A stretch of 64,000 nt of DNA from Bosea beijingensis (GTDB lineage Bacteria > Pseudomonadota > Alphaproteobacteria > Rhizobiales > Beijerinckiaceae): contig NZ_CP132359.1 of NCBI RefSeq assembly GCF_030758975.1, positions 3,013,366 through 3,077,365 of the forward strand. Direction: 5' to 3'. How positions within the stretch are numbered: position 1 is the stretch's first letter; the number at the start of each line of letters is the position of its first letter. Shown here in pieces: positions 8,227-16,444 of this stretch. Both the position numbers and the translations under genes were made by a program. Under the pieces are notes generated by a model, which searched no databases, was not told the DNA's origin, and saw nothing but the letters and a program-made list of their open reading frames with translations.

Positions 8227-9747
8227 TTACTTCTTGCGGCTGACATTAGTCAGGCGGATGATGCCGTCCGGCGCCGGCTTGAAGCCGGTGAGCGCCGAGT
8301 TGTGCGCGAAGATCCATTGCGAGTGGTAGAGATAGACGATCGGCAGGTCCTTGAGCAGGATCGCGGTCGCCTTGGCGTATTCGGCCTTGCGCGCCTCGAC
8401 GTCGCCGAGCGAGCGGGCCTTCGCCAGGATCGCGTCGAGCTGCTCGTTGCAATACTTGGCGTCGTTCGTCGCGGCGCCGCAGGAGAGCATCGGCGTGACG
8501 TTGAGGTCGGGGTCGACACGGCCGCTCCAGCCGACGAGATGGGCCTGGAACTTGCCCTGGCGGGCGATGTCGAGCAGCGTCATCAATTCGGTCGGCTTGA
8601 TCGAGACCTTGATGCCGATCTCCTGCACCATCGCCTGGATGAGCTGGGCGACCTGCTGGCGCTCGGCATCGGTGGGGACCAGCAGTTCGAGATCGACCGA
8701 CTTCACGCCAGCCTCGGCCATCTTCTTCTTGGCGGCGGCGAGGTCACGGGCCGGGACCGGGAAGGTCTTGTCGTAGAACGGGCTGGACGGCGGGAACGGC
8801 TGGTTGCCGGTGCTGGCCTGGCCGTCGAAGACGACATTGCTGATCGCCTGGCGATCGATCGCGAGGCTGAAGGCTTCGCGGATCGCGGCCTTCTTGCCGG
8901 CGTCGAGATTGGCGCCGTCGCCGCCGATACTGAAGGTGATGCCGTAATAGCCGAGGCCGACCACGGGATCGACAGCGAGCGCCTTGTCCTTCTTGACCGC
9001 TTCGACGTCGGTTGCGGCCAGGCGCTCGATCAAGTCGAGCTGGCCGGAGCGCAGGTTGAGCAGGCGGACGTTGGAATCCGGCATACCGCGATAGATCAGG
9101 CGGTCGAATTGATATTTCGCCGCATCATAATATTGCGGGAACTTCTCGAGGACGATGCGGTCCTGGACAATGCGCTCCAGGAATTTGTAGGGGCCGGAGC
9201 AGACCGGCGCATCGGTGAACTTGTCACCGAGCTTGGCGCCCGCCGCCGGGCTGATGATCATGCCGGCGCGATCGCTGAGCGCGGCGAGCAGCGGAACCGA
9301 CGGCTCCTTGAGGTTGATCTTGACGGTCGTTGCATCGACGGCCTCGACGGTCTTGATCGCGCTGATCTCGGCCTTGCGGCGCGAGATGCCGGAGGTGAGC
9401 GCACGCTCCAGATTGTACTTGATCGACGCGGCGTCCACCGGCGTGCCGTCATGGAAGACGGCGTCCTTGCGCAGCTTCAGCGTCAGCACGGTGCTGTCCG
9501 GACTCCATTCCCAGCTTTCCGCGAGCATTGGGATGATTTTGCCGGTGTCGTCGATGTCGACGATCTTGTCGCAAAGCGACTGCAGGACATGGCGGCCGAC
9601 GAAGCTCCAGTTGGAGACAGGGTCGAGCGTATCCGGATCGTCCTGCAGGCCGATCTTCAGAACGGATTGAGCGGTGGCGGGAGCCGCCGTTACCGCGAGG
9701 TTGCCGAGGGCAAGGGCCGCGGCGAGAGCGAGCAATGCTGGTTTCAT
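8227..9747 (-). CDS. ABC transporter substrate-binding protein, family 5 (peptide/opine type)
   Basis: A 506-residue periplasmic protein. It opens with a Sec signal peptide (MKPALLALAAALALGNLAVT, cleavage near PATAQS), followed by the SBP_bac_5 fold: LQDDPDTLDPVSNWSFVGRH at the start of the mature chain, LAESWEWSPDSTVLTLKLRK, and FHDGTPVDAASIKYNLERAL, the family signature. Such proteins bind di- or oligopeptides, opines, nickel or related ligands; the ligand is not predictable. It lies 40 bp downstream of gamma-glutamyltransferase in one operon, which suggests gamma-glutamyl peptides or glutathione-like compounds as cargo (inference). Confidence 0.92.
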   Translation of the reverse strand: MKPALLALAAALALGNLAVTAAPATAQSVLKIGLQDDPDTLDPVSNWSFVGRHVLQSLCDKIVDIDDTGKIIPMLAESWEWSPDSTVLTLKLRKDAVFHDGTPVDAASIKYNLERALTSGISRRKAEISAIKTVEAVDATTVKINLKEPSVPLLAALSDRAGMIISPAAGAKLGDKFTDAPVCSGPYKFLERIVQDRIVLEKFPQYYDAAKYQFDRLIYRGMPDSNVRLLNLRSGQLDLIERLAATDVEAVKKDKALAVDPVVGLGYYGITFSIGGDGANLDAGKKAAIREAFSLAIDRQAISNVVFDGQASTGNQPFPPSSPFYDKTFPVPARDLAAAKKKMAEAGVKSVDLELLVPTDAERQQVAQLIQAMVQEIGIKVSIKPTELMTLLDIARQGKFQAHLVGWSGRVDPDLNVTPMLSCGAATNDAKYCNEQLDAILAKARSLGDVEARKAEYAKATAILLKDLPIVYLYHSQWIFAHNSALTGFKPAPDGIIRLTNVSRKK

Positions 9748-9787
9748 CGGTATTCCCCTCTTCTGTCCTTATGTGCCGACTGCGCGA

Positions 9788-11617
9788 TCAGCGGGCGACC
9801 GCGTAACCCTGGACGCCGCGTGGATTGGCGCCGGCCTTGATGAGCTGCACGTCCCCGTCCATCTCGCGCGCGACCGCCGAGAGACGCCCTTCCGACCAGG
9901 CGTCGCCGACCGTGATCTTGTGCCCCCGCGCCGCCAGGTCCTCGCGAACCGCCTCCGGGAAGCGGGATTCGAGCGTCACGGCGCCGTAGCTGATCTCGCG
10001 CGGCCAGAAGGATGAGGCGAGATGGTCGGTGTGGAAGGATGGAGCATCGATCGCTTCCTGCAGATTCATGCCCTTGTGCAGATGGCGCAGCAGCATGATG
10101 AGCTGCCACTGGTCCTGCTGGTCGCCGCCGGGCGTGCCGAAGGCCATGTAGGGCTTGCCGTCGCGATAGACGGTGGATGGCGTCAGGGTCGTGCGCGGCC
10201 GCTTCGACGGCGCCAGGGTCGAGTTCAGCCCCTCTTCTAGCCAGAACATCTGCGCGCGCGTGGTCAGGCTGAAGCCGAGGCCGGGAATGACGGGGCTCGA
10301 CTGGAACCAGCCGCCCGACGGCGTCGCCGAGACCATGTTGCCCCAGCGATCGACGGCGCTCACCTGCACGGTGTCGCCGCGCTGCGCGCCTTCGCGGGTC
10401 AATGCCGGCTCGCCCTGCCTGTCGTTCGGCAGCTTGGCCTCGCGGACGGTCGGCTCGCCGCCGCCGAGGCCAGGCTGCGCGATGGTGCCGACCTTGCGCA
10501 GCGGCGGCAGGTTTGGATTGCGGCCATCGGGTGTGCCGGGCAGCACCTCCATCGACGCCGCTCCCGTGATCAGCGCGCGCCGGATGTCGGCATAGCCGGA
10601 GGAGAGCAGCGCCTTGATCGGCACGTCGGAATTGTCGCCATACCAGGAATCGCGATCGGCCATCGCGAGCTTGGTCGCCTCGACGACGAGATGGACGAAA
10701 TCGGCGCTCATCGGGTCGAGATCGGCGATATCGGTGCCCTTGAGGATCTGCAACATCTGCAGCAGCACGGGGCCTTGCGACCACGGCCCGCATTTGAAGA
10801 CCTCGTAGTCGCCATAGGTCACGGAGACCGGCTTCTCGACCACCGGCTGGTAATCGGCCATGTCCTGGGCGGTGATCAGGCCCTTGTGATGGCGGCCCGA
10901 GACGTCCCAGACCTCCTCCGTCGCGCAGAACTTCTCGATCCGCTCGGCGACCGGCCCGCGATACCAGAAGTCGAGAGCCGCATTGATGCGTGCCTCCCGG
11001 TTCTTGCCGGATTTCGCGTGATCCAGAATCTGCTGGTAGAGCGCCGCGATCTGCGGATTGCGGAACAGCTTGCCGGACTGGGGCGCGACGCCGCCGGGCA
11101 AGTACAGCTCAGCCGAGCTCGGCCAGTGGGTTTCGAAAAGCTCGCGCATTTCGCCGATCGTCCGGGCGATGCGCGGCACCAGCGGATGGCCGGTACGGGC
11201 GTAGTAGATCGCCGGTGCGAGCACGTCCTCGAGTTCGGCCGTGCCGTAGTCGCGCAGCAGGGTCAGCCAGGCGCCGAAGGCGCCGGGGATGCAGGCGGCG
11301 AGCAGGCCGGTGCCCGGAATGATGTCGAGGCCGAGGCCCTTGAAATAGGCGACGGTCGCCCCGGACGGCGAGGGGCCCTGGCCGGAGATCACGATCGGCG
11401 TCTCGGCGCCGGCCGGCGTGACGATGATCGGCACTTCGCCGGCAGGGCCGTTGAGATGCGGCTCGACGATCTGGAGGACGAAGCCGGTGGCGACCGCCGC
11501 GTCGAAAGCCGTGTGCCCCTTTTCCAGGATGGACATGCCGACGGTCGAAGCCAGCCAGTGGGTCGAGGACACCGCCCCGAATGTGCCCCTGAGTTCCGGT
11601 CGCGTCGTGAATGTCAT
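9788..11617 (-). CDS. ggt: Gamma-glutamyltransferase family protein
   Basis: A 609-residue Ntn-hydrolase precursor. Thr416 in QRGDTVQVSAVD aligns with the autoprocessing nucleophile of gamma-glutamyltranspeptidases, and SATPSGGWFQSS and FGTPGGDQQDQW form the downstream donor-site motifs. The N-terminal half carries FDAAVATGFVLQIVEPHLNG and GPSPSGATVAYF. Family members cleave gamma-glutamyl bonds (glutathione, gamma-glutamyl peptides) and transfer or hydrolyse the glutamyl group. No signal peptide is visible at the start (MTFTTRPELRGTFG), so this is probably a cytoplasmic member acting on imported substrates. It is the first gene of the operon with the peptide transporter and is divergent from the GntR regulator at 11844. 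Confidence 0.9.
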   Translation of the reverse strand: MTFTTRPELRGTFGAVSSTHWLASTVGMSILEKGHTAFDAAVATGFVLQIVEPHLNGPAGEVPIIVTPAGAETPIVISGQGPSPSGATVAYFKGLGLDIIPGTGLLAACIPGAFGAWLTLLRDYGTAELEDVLAPAIYYARTGHPLVPRIARTIGEMRELFETHWPSSAELYLPGGVAPQSGKLFRNPQIAALYQQILDHAKSGKNREARINAALDFWYRGPVAERIEKFCATEEVWDVSGRHHKGLITAQDMADYQPVVEKPVSVTYGDYEVFKCGPWSQGPVLLQMLQILKGTDIADLDPMSADFVHLVVEATKLAMADRDSWYGDNSDVPIKALLSSGYADIRRALITGAASMEVLPGTPDGRNPNLPPLRKVGTIAQPGLGGGEPTVREAKLPNDRQGEPALTREGAQRGDTVQVSAVDRWGNMVSATPSGGWFQSSPVIPGLGFSLTTRAQMFWLEEGLNSTLAPSKRPRTTLTPSTVYRDGKPYMAFGTPGGDQQDQWQLIMLLRHLHKGMNLQEAIDAPSFHTDHLASSFWPREISYGAVTLESRFPEAVREDLAARGHKITVGDAWSEGRLSAVAREMDGDVQLIKAGANPRGVQGYAVAR

Positions 11618-11757
11618 GGCAGTTCCTCAATTCCAGCCGTTTGCAGCCACCTGAGAAGGGTGCCGGAAAGGCTGGATGTCGCGCGAGAGTGTAGGCAGGC
11701 CTCGGGAAGGCGTGCCGCATCACAGATGCGGCGGCACCTTTTTGTATATTATTTGTC

Positions 11758-11777
11758 CACAATGCAATAGGATTGTG
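11758..11777. promoter_or_regulatory. Candidate GntR operator (CACAAT-N8-ATTGTG)
   Basis: A perfect 6-bp inverted repeat, CACAAT and ATTGTG with eight bases between, sits in the AT-rich 226-bp gap between the divergent ggt operon and the GntR gene. Position and symmetry fit a dimeric FadR-type GntR repressor acting on one or both promoters. The assignment is inference. Confidence 0.45.
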
Positions 11778-11843
11778 TAATCTTCAGACGCGATCGCGAT
11801 GGTGGTCTCTGGATTGGTCGACGTGTGAGCAGAGGAGCGATCG

Positions 11844-12536
11844 ATGTCGGAGATATCCGCCGCCACCCGGAAAAGTCGCAGCGATTTCATCGCTGAACAG
11901 CTCGAAGAGGCTGTCATCAACGGCGCGTTTCCTGCCGGCGCACGGCTCGACGAAGCATCGATCGCCCTGCAGTTCGGCGTCTCGCGCACACCTGTCCGCG
12001 AGGCATTGCATATCCTGTGCGGGCGAGGATGGGCTGAGCGCGAACCCTTCAAGGGCGTGGTCGTGACGCAGATCTCGGCGGAGCGCATCGACGAGATGTT
12101 CGAGGCGATGGCCGAGCTTGAAGCGACATGCGGCCGGCTGGCCTCGCATCGGATGACGATGAGCGAACGCGGCGAACTCGAAAGTCTGCACCGCCGGATG
12201 AACGTGCTCGCCGAAGAGGGCGACAACGACACCTACAACGACCTCAACACGCGGTTCCACAACCTGCTTTTCCAGGGCAGCCACAACAGCGACCTGATCG
12301 CCGTCGCCCAGACCCTCCGATTGAAACTGGCGCCGTTCCGCAAGTTCCAGCTCAAGGACAAGGGGCGGATCAAGCAGTCCTGCCGCGAGCACCAGCGGAT
12401 CGTCGATGCGATTCTGGATCAGGACGCCAAGGCCGCCGAAAGCGCGCTGCGCCGCCATCTCGTCTCGGCAGCGCAGGAAGTCCTGAGCCGGCGGCAGCGG
12501 CAGGAAGACGAAACCGTCGCTGCAACCACCTCCTGA
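11844..12536 (+). CDS. GntR-family (FadR/FCD type) transcriptional regulator
   Basis: A 230-residue protein with an N-terminal winged helix (about residues 10-75: AVINGAFPAGARLDEASIA, then FGVSRTPVREALHILCGRG) and an all-helical FCD ligand domain (about 85-215) containing LHRRMNVLAEEGDNDTYNDL and, near its C-terminus, CREHQRIVDAILDQDA, whose histidine matches the metal-site helix of FCD proteins. The ATG follows a good AGAGGAG site. It is divergent from the ggt/peptide transporter operon, so local control of that operon is likely. Confidence 0.93.
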   Translation: MSEISAATRKSRSDFIAEQLEEAVINGAFPAGARLDEASIALQFGVSRTPVREALHILCGRGWAEREPFKGVVVTQISAERIDEMFEAMAELEATCGRLASHRMTMSERGELESLHRRMNVLAEEGDNDTYNDLNTRFHNLLFQGSHNSDLIAVAQTLRLKLAPFRKFQLKDKGRIKQSCREHQRIVDAILDQDAKAAESALRRHLVSAAQEVLSRRQRQEDETVAATTS

Positions 12537-12549
12537 AAGGAAATACGAC

Positions 12550-12951
12550 ATGTCCGATGCGGCCGACGTGGATGCCATCCGCACAATGATCGCCACCATG
12601 CAGGCGGCCTGGAACCGCGGCGACTTCCATGGCTACATGGCGGGCTTCGCCAATCCCGATGTCGTCTTCGTCTCGCGCGGGCGCATCCAGAAGGACTGGC
12701 AGGCGACGCTCGACCATTACATCGCCGATTATGGCGGCGCGCCCGGTTCGCAAGGGCAGCTCGCCTTCACGAATATCCGCGTCGAGATGCTGGCGCCGGA
12801 TGCCGCCCAACTGATCAGCGATTACAGGCTGGTGCGCGCCGCCGGCAACCAGACCGGCGTCAACACGCGCCTGATGCGCAAGCGCGACAACAAGTGGGTC
12901 ATCGCGCTCAATCACGTCTCCCAGATCGAGGATCGCGACAGCAAGGGTTGA
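12550..12951 (+). CDS. YybH/SnoaL-like (NTF2-fold, DUF4440) protein
   Basis: A 133-residue protein with the NTF2-like cone fold signature: DVDAIRTMIATMQAAWNRGD, FANPDVVFVSRGRIQKDW, and a C-terminal strand KRDNKWVIALNHVSQIED. The family includes small-molecule isomerases and proteins of unknown role. It starts 13 bp after the GntR gene with an AAGGAAA site, so the two are probably co-transcribed. Function is not predictable; a role with imported gamma-glutamyl compounds is only a contextual guess. Confidence 0.8.
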   Translation: MSDAADVDAIRTMIATMQAAWNRGDFHGYMAGFANPDVVFVSRGRIQKDWQATLDHYIADYGGAPGSQGQLAFTNIRVEMLAPDAAQLISDYRLVRAAGNQTGVNTRLMRKRDNKWVIALNHVSQIEDRDSKG

Positions 12952-13308
12952 CGGGCGGCGGAGCGCGCGGCGGGGTCTCAGCCATCGCCGCTCCTGCCGG
13001 CCAATGGCACGGACACCCTGAAAGTCGCACCATTCGGACCTTTCTGCCGGCGAGGCATGATCAGGGCCGCACCGACCGGTCGTGGCGGCAAGTCCTTGCT
13101 TGCCCTCGATGGTGGTCGAGATCGCTCGTTTCCTGATGATGACAACATTTATCCAACCGCAGGTTGGAATAACCTCGCGAATCACTTGTACTGGAGGTTG
13201 CAAGTATGCGCGGGTGCCTCAGCGCGCTCCGTCGGCGAGAGTAACCGCTCGTTAACCGGCGTTAACCGATGGTGAAGACATGACGATGCTGTACCGACAT
13301 CGGCACGC
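12952..13308. other. Intergenic region upstream of the cellulose operon
   Basis: This gap of about 360 bp has no credible gene. It contains a 6-bp stem with a 3-nt loop (CCAACC and GGTTGG, 13153-13167) and, close to bcsN, three 10-bp-spaced copies of a GTTAACCG-like element (13241-13270). It probably holds the promoter of the cellulose operon. Confidence 0.6.
13241..13270 (+). promoter_or_regulatory. Three helically phased GTTAACCG-like repeats upstream of bcsN
   Basis: GTAACCGCTC, GTTAACCGGC and GTTAACCGAT follow each other directly at exactly 10-bp spacing, 45-75 bp before the bcsN start. One-turn phasing is typical of cooperative binding sites on one face of the helix, so this may be an activator or repressor array for the cellulose operon. 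Confidence 0.45.
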
Positions 13309-13314
13309 GTGCCT

Positions 13315-14235
13315 ATGAGGGCCTTGAGCTTCATCGATCGGATGTCTTCCAACAGGCTCCGTGGCTTGTTCCGGCCTCTCGCGGGGGTGCTCGCGGCATG
13401 CGGGCTGCCTCTCGTCTTCGCGGGCTGCGGCGAGCAGCGGTTGTCGAGCGATGAACTCGTGTCGGCCTCGCGCGCGATCACCGTCGACGTGGGCCGCGCC
13501 CTGGCGTTGCCTCCTTCCGGCAGCCTGCCTGTGACCGGTGTCATCCAGAGAACCTATGAGAACGCCGTCTCGCAGACAGTCTCCCTGGCAACCCGTGGCC
13601 GGACGCCGGGAGAGAACGCGATCCATGTCGCTTTCTTCACGGCCGCGGATGTTCCCGAGGCTGCCGGCGTCGAGGGCAACCTGCTGAAGGATCCCGGCAT
13701 CGACGACTTCGCCATCGGCAAGGAGATGGAGGAGCGTCTTCCCGGTGTCGCGATGGCGCCCTCCGCCGTGTTTGTCCAGAACGGTTACGGTCCATTCGGC
13801 TATGCCGTCGGTCGCGGCACCGGCGGCGAGGCCTGCCTCTACGCCTGGCAAAGACTGGCGGGCAAGGACAGTCTCTTTCGCCCGAAATCGGGCATGATCT
13901 CGGTGCGCCTGCGCGTCTGCGACCCCGCCATGACCGAGGCCTCGCTTCTGCGCCTGGCCTATGACTACGCGTTCAACGTCAAGCTGAAGCGCCCCGGCTG
14001 GAATCCGATCGGCGATGCGCCCGCGCCGGCGCCTGAACTCGGCCAGGCCGGCGCCCCGATCTATCCACAGGCGCCCCAGTCTTCCTTTGGCGAGGCCCCA
14101 CAGCGCCCGCAAGCCGTCCGTCCGCGGCCGGAGCGCCGGCGCAGCGCGGTGCCCGCGGAGCCGCAGGCCTCCGATCCGATCCCGACCAAGCCGCTTGAAG
14201 GATACCCCACCGTCCCGCCGCCGCCCGCGCCCTGA
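13315..14235 (+). CDS. bcsN: Cellulose biosynthesis protein BcsN, lipoprotein
   Basis: A 306-residue protein counted from ATG 13315; a GTG at 13309 and an ATG at 13342 are alternative starts. A hydrophobic segment ends in a lipobox (LPLVFAGC, Cys38 from ATG 13315), which suggests an outer-membrane-anchored lipoprotein. The body matches the BcsN family found in rhizobial cellulose operons: ITVDVGRALALPPSG, VIQRTYENAVSQTVSLATRG, then NGYGPFGYAVGRG and CLYAWQRLAG. The C-terminal ~75 residues are Pro/Ala-rich and low in complexity. BcsN's molecular role is not established. It lies 25 bp before bcsA in one operon. Confidence 0.85.
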   Translation: MRALSFIDRMSSNRLRGLFRPLAGVLAACGLPLVFAGCGEQRLSSDELVSASRAITVDVGRALALPPSGSLPVTGVIQRTYENAVSQTVSLATRGRTPGENAIHVAFFTAADVPEAAGVEGNLLKDPGIDDFAIGKEMEERLPGVAMAPSAVFVQNGYGPFGYAVGRGTGGEACLYAWQRLAGKDSLFRPKSGMISVRLRVCDPAMTEASLLRLAYDYAFNVKLKRPGWNPIGDAPAPAPELGQAGAPIYPQAPQSSFGEAPQRPQAVRPRPERRRSAVPAEPQASDPIPTKPLEGYPTVPPPPAP

Positions 14236-14260
14236 ACCAACCCGGATTGCCGAGAGCCCG

Positions 14261-16444
14261 ATGCGAACAGCGAGCTACGTCATCTTCTGGGCCGTCACTG
14301 CGATGGTCGTTATCGCGCTGGTCGCCTTGCCGATCAGCCTGCAGGCGCATCTGATCGCCGGAGCCATCGTGGTGGGCGCGATGATGGTGCTGAAGTTCCT
14401 GCGGCCCTACGGCGTCTGGCGCCTGATCGCGCTCGGCTTGGGCACCGCGATGGTGCTGCGCTACGTCTACTGGCGCACGACCAGCACCTTGCCGCCAGTC
14501 AACCAGCTCGAGGATTTCATCCCGGGGCTGATCGTCTACCTCGCCGAACTCTACAATATCGGCATGCTGGGCCTCAGCCTCTTCGTCGTGGCGATGCCGC
14601 TGCCGAAGCGCAAGACGCCGCCAATCGATCTCGCTAACGCACCGACGGTCGACGTCTTCGTGCCGACCTACAACGAAGAGCCCGAGATGCTCGCGACGAC
14701 GCTCGCGGCGGCGCTGGCGATGGACTACCCGGCAGGGCGCCTGAACATCTTCCTGCTCGACGACGGCGGCACCGACGAGAAATGCAACGCCGACGACTTC
14801 GCCGCGGCCAGCGCCGCCCGCGAGCGCCGCGCGACGCTGACGAAGCTCTGCGAAGGGCTCGGCGTCACCTATCTCACACGCGAGCGCAATCTCAGCGCCA
14901 AGGCCGGCAATCTCAACAACGGCATCGCCAACTCGCAGGGTGAACTGATCGTCGTCTTCGACGCCGACCATGCCCCGGCCCGCAGCTTCCTGACCGAGAC
15001 GATCGGTTATTTCGGGCAGGACCCAAAACTCTTCCTGGTCCAGACCCCGCATTTCTTCATCAATCCGGACCCGCTGGAGCGCAATCTCCAGACCTTCCGC
15101 TCGATGCCGTCCGAGAACGAGATGTTCTACGGCATCATCCAGCGCGGCCTCGACAAATGGGACGCCTCGTTCTTCTGCGGCTCGGCCGCCGTACTCCGGC
15201 GCGCGGCGCTTGAAACCACCAACGGCTTCTCCGGACGCAGCATCACCGAGGATGCGGAGACCGCGATCACGCTGCACGCCACCGGCTGGCACAGCGTCTA
15301 TGTCGACAAGCCGTTGATCGCGGGGCTTCAGCCGGCGACCTTCACCAGCTTCATCGGCCAGCGCTCGCGCTGGGCACAGGGCATGATGCAGATCCTCATG
15401 TTCCACCGCCCGATGTTCAAGCGCGGCCTCTCGCTGCCGCAGCGGCTCTGTTACTCCTCGTCGGCGCTGTTCTGGCTCTTCCCCTTCGCGCGCCTGACCT
15501 TCCTGGTCGCGCCCCTGTTCTACCTGTTCTTCGGCCTGGAGATCTTCACCGCCTCCGGCGCGGAGTTCATCGCCTATGTGCTGAGCTACATGGTCGTGAA
15601 CCTGATGATGCAGAACTACCTCTATGGCCGCTATCGCTGGCCGTGGATCTCGGAGCTCTACGAGTTCATCCAGTCGGTCTACCTGCTGCCGGCCGTGGTC
15701 TCGGTGCTCATCAACCCGACCAAGCCGACCTTCAAGGTCACGGCCAAGAACGAATCCCTCGAGACAAGGCGCGTCTCCGAACTCGGCCGGCCGTTCTTCA
15801 TCATCTTCGCCGTGCTCACGCTCGGCCTCGTCGCCACCTATTGGCGCATCATCACGGAGCCCTACAACGCCGACATCACTTTTGTCGTGGGGCTCTGGAA
15901 CATCCTCAACCTGCTGATGGCCGGCTGCGCGCTCGGCGTGGTCTCGGAGCGGCCGGAAGGGCGCGGCGCGCGGCGCTTCGCCGTGAAGCGCCGCGGCGAG
16001 ATCGCAATCGACGGGCGCAAGGCCCGGATCGTCACCGAAAACGTCTCCGTCGATGGCATCGCCGTCCGCGTGATGGCGAAGGAATTCGACAGGCTGCCGG
16101 TCGGTTCGATCGGGGAGATCACCGTCGAGACCACGATCGACATGCCCCGGGGCGCCCTGCCTGTGCGCGTCCGCCGGCTCGTGCCCGACGAAAAGGGATT
16201 GCTGCTGGGCTGCAGCTACGAGCCGACGGAGCCGGTGCATAGCCGCATCATCGCCGATCTCGCCTTTTCCGATGCCGAGAACTGGAGCCGGTTTCAGAAG
16301 GCACGGCGCCACAATCCCGGTGTGATCTATGGGACGCTGCGCTTCCTGCGCCTCGCCATTTTCCAGACGAGCCGGGGGCTGTCCTATCTCTTCGGTCTCT
16401 ACCGCCTGTCCCGCTCGACCACCCGGCCGGGAGCAGCGGAATGA
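14261..16444 (+). CDS. bcsA: Cellulose synthase catalytic subunit (UDP-forming)
   Basis: A 727-residue membrane glycosyltransferase of family GT2. All processive-synthase motifs are present: VFVPTYNEEPE near residue 132, LLDDGG near 166, the DAD triad near 234, TED near 329, QRSRW near 366 and the gating-loop FKVTAK near 490. A C-terminal PilZ domain carries RGARR (RxxxR) near 567 and NVSVDG (NxSxxG) near 594, the c-di-GMP-binding signature, so synthesis should be c-di-GMP dependent. Several membrane helices flank the catalytic domain. The start at ATG 14261 follows the bcsN stop closely; a longer open frame upstream overlaps bcsN and is not used. Its stop overlaps bcsB by four bases. Confidence 0.97.
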   Translation: MRTASYVIFWAVTAMVVIALVALPISLQAHLIAGAIVVGAMMVLKFLRPYGVWRLIALGLGTAMVLRYVYWRTTSTLPPVNQLEDFIPGLIVYLAELYNIGMLGLSLFVVAMPLPKRKTPPIDLANAPTVDVFVPTYNEEPEMLATTLAAALAMDYPAGRLNIFLLDDGGTDEKCNADDFAAASAARERRATLTKLCEGLGVTYLTRERNLSAKAGNLNNGIANSQGELIVVFDADHAPARSFLTETIGYFGQDPKLFLVQTPHFFINPDPLERNLQTFRSMPSENEMFYGIIQRGLDKWDASFFCGSAAVLRRAALETTNGFSGRSITEDAETAITLHATGWHSVYVDKPLIAGLQPATFTSFIGQRSRWAQGMMQILMFHRPMFKRGLSLPQRLCYSSSALFWLFPFARLTFLVAPLFYLFFGLEIFTASGAEFIAYVLSYMVVNLMMQNYLYGRYRWPWISELYEFIQSVYLLPAVVSVLINPTKPTFKVTAKNESLETRRVSELGRPFFIIFAVLTLGLVATYWRIITEPYNADITFVVGLWNILNLLMAGCALGVVSERPEGRGARRFAVKRRGEIAIDGRKARIVTENVSVDGIAVRVMAKEFDRLPVGSIGEITVETTIDMPRGALPVRVRRLVPDEKGLLLGCSYEPTEPVHSRIIADLAFSDAENWSRFQKARRHNPGVIYGTLRFLRLAIFQTSRGLSYLFGLYRLSRSTTRPGAAE

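Noticed and set aside
8146..9840. 564-codon plus-strand open frame opposite the peptide-binding protein
   Set aside because: The minus strand has a signal peptide and family-5 motifs throughout; the plus-strand frame shows none.
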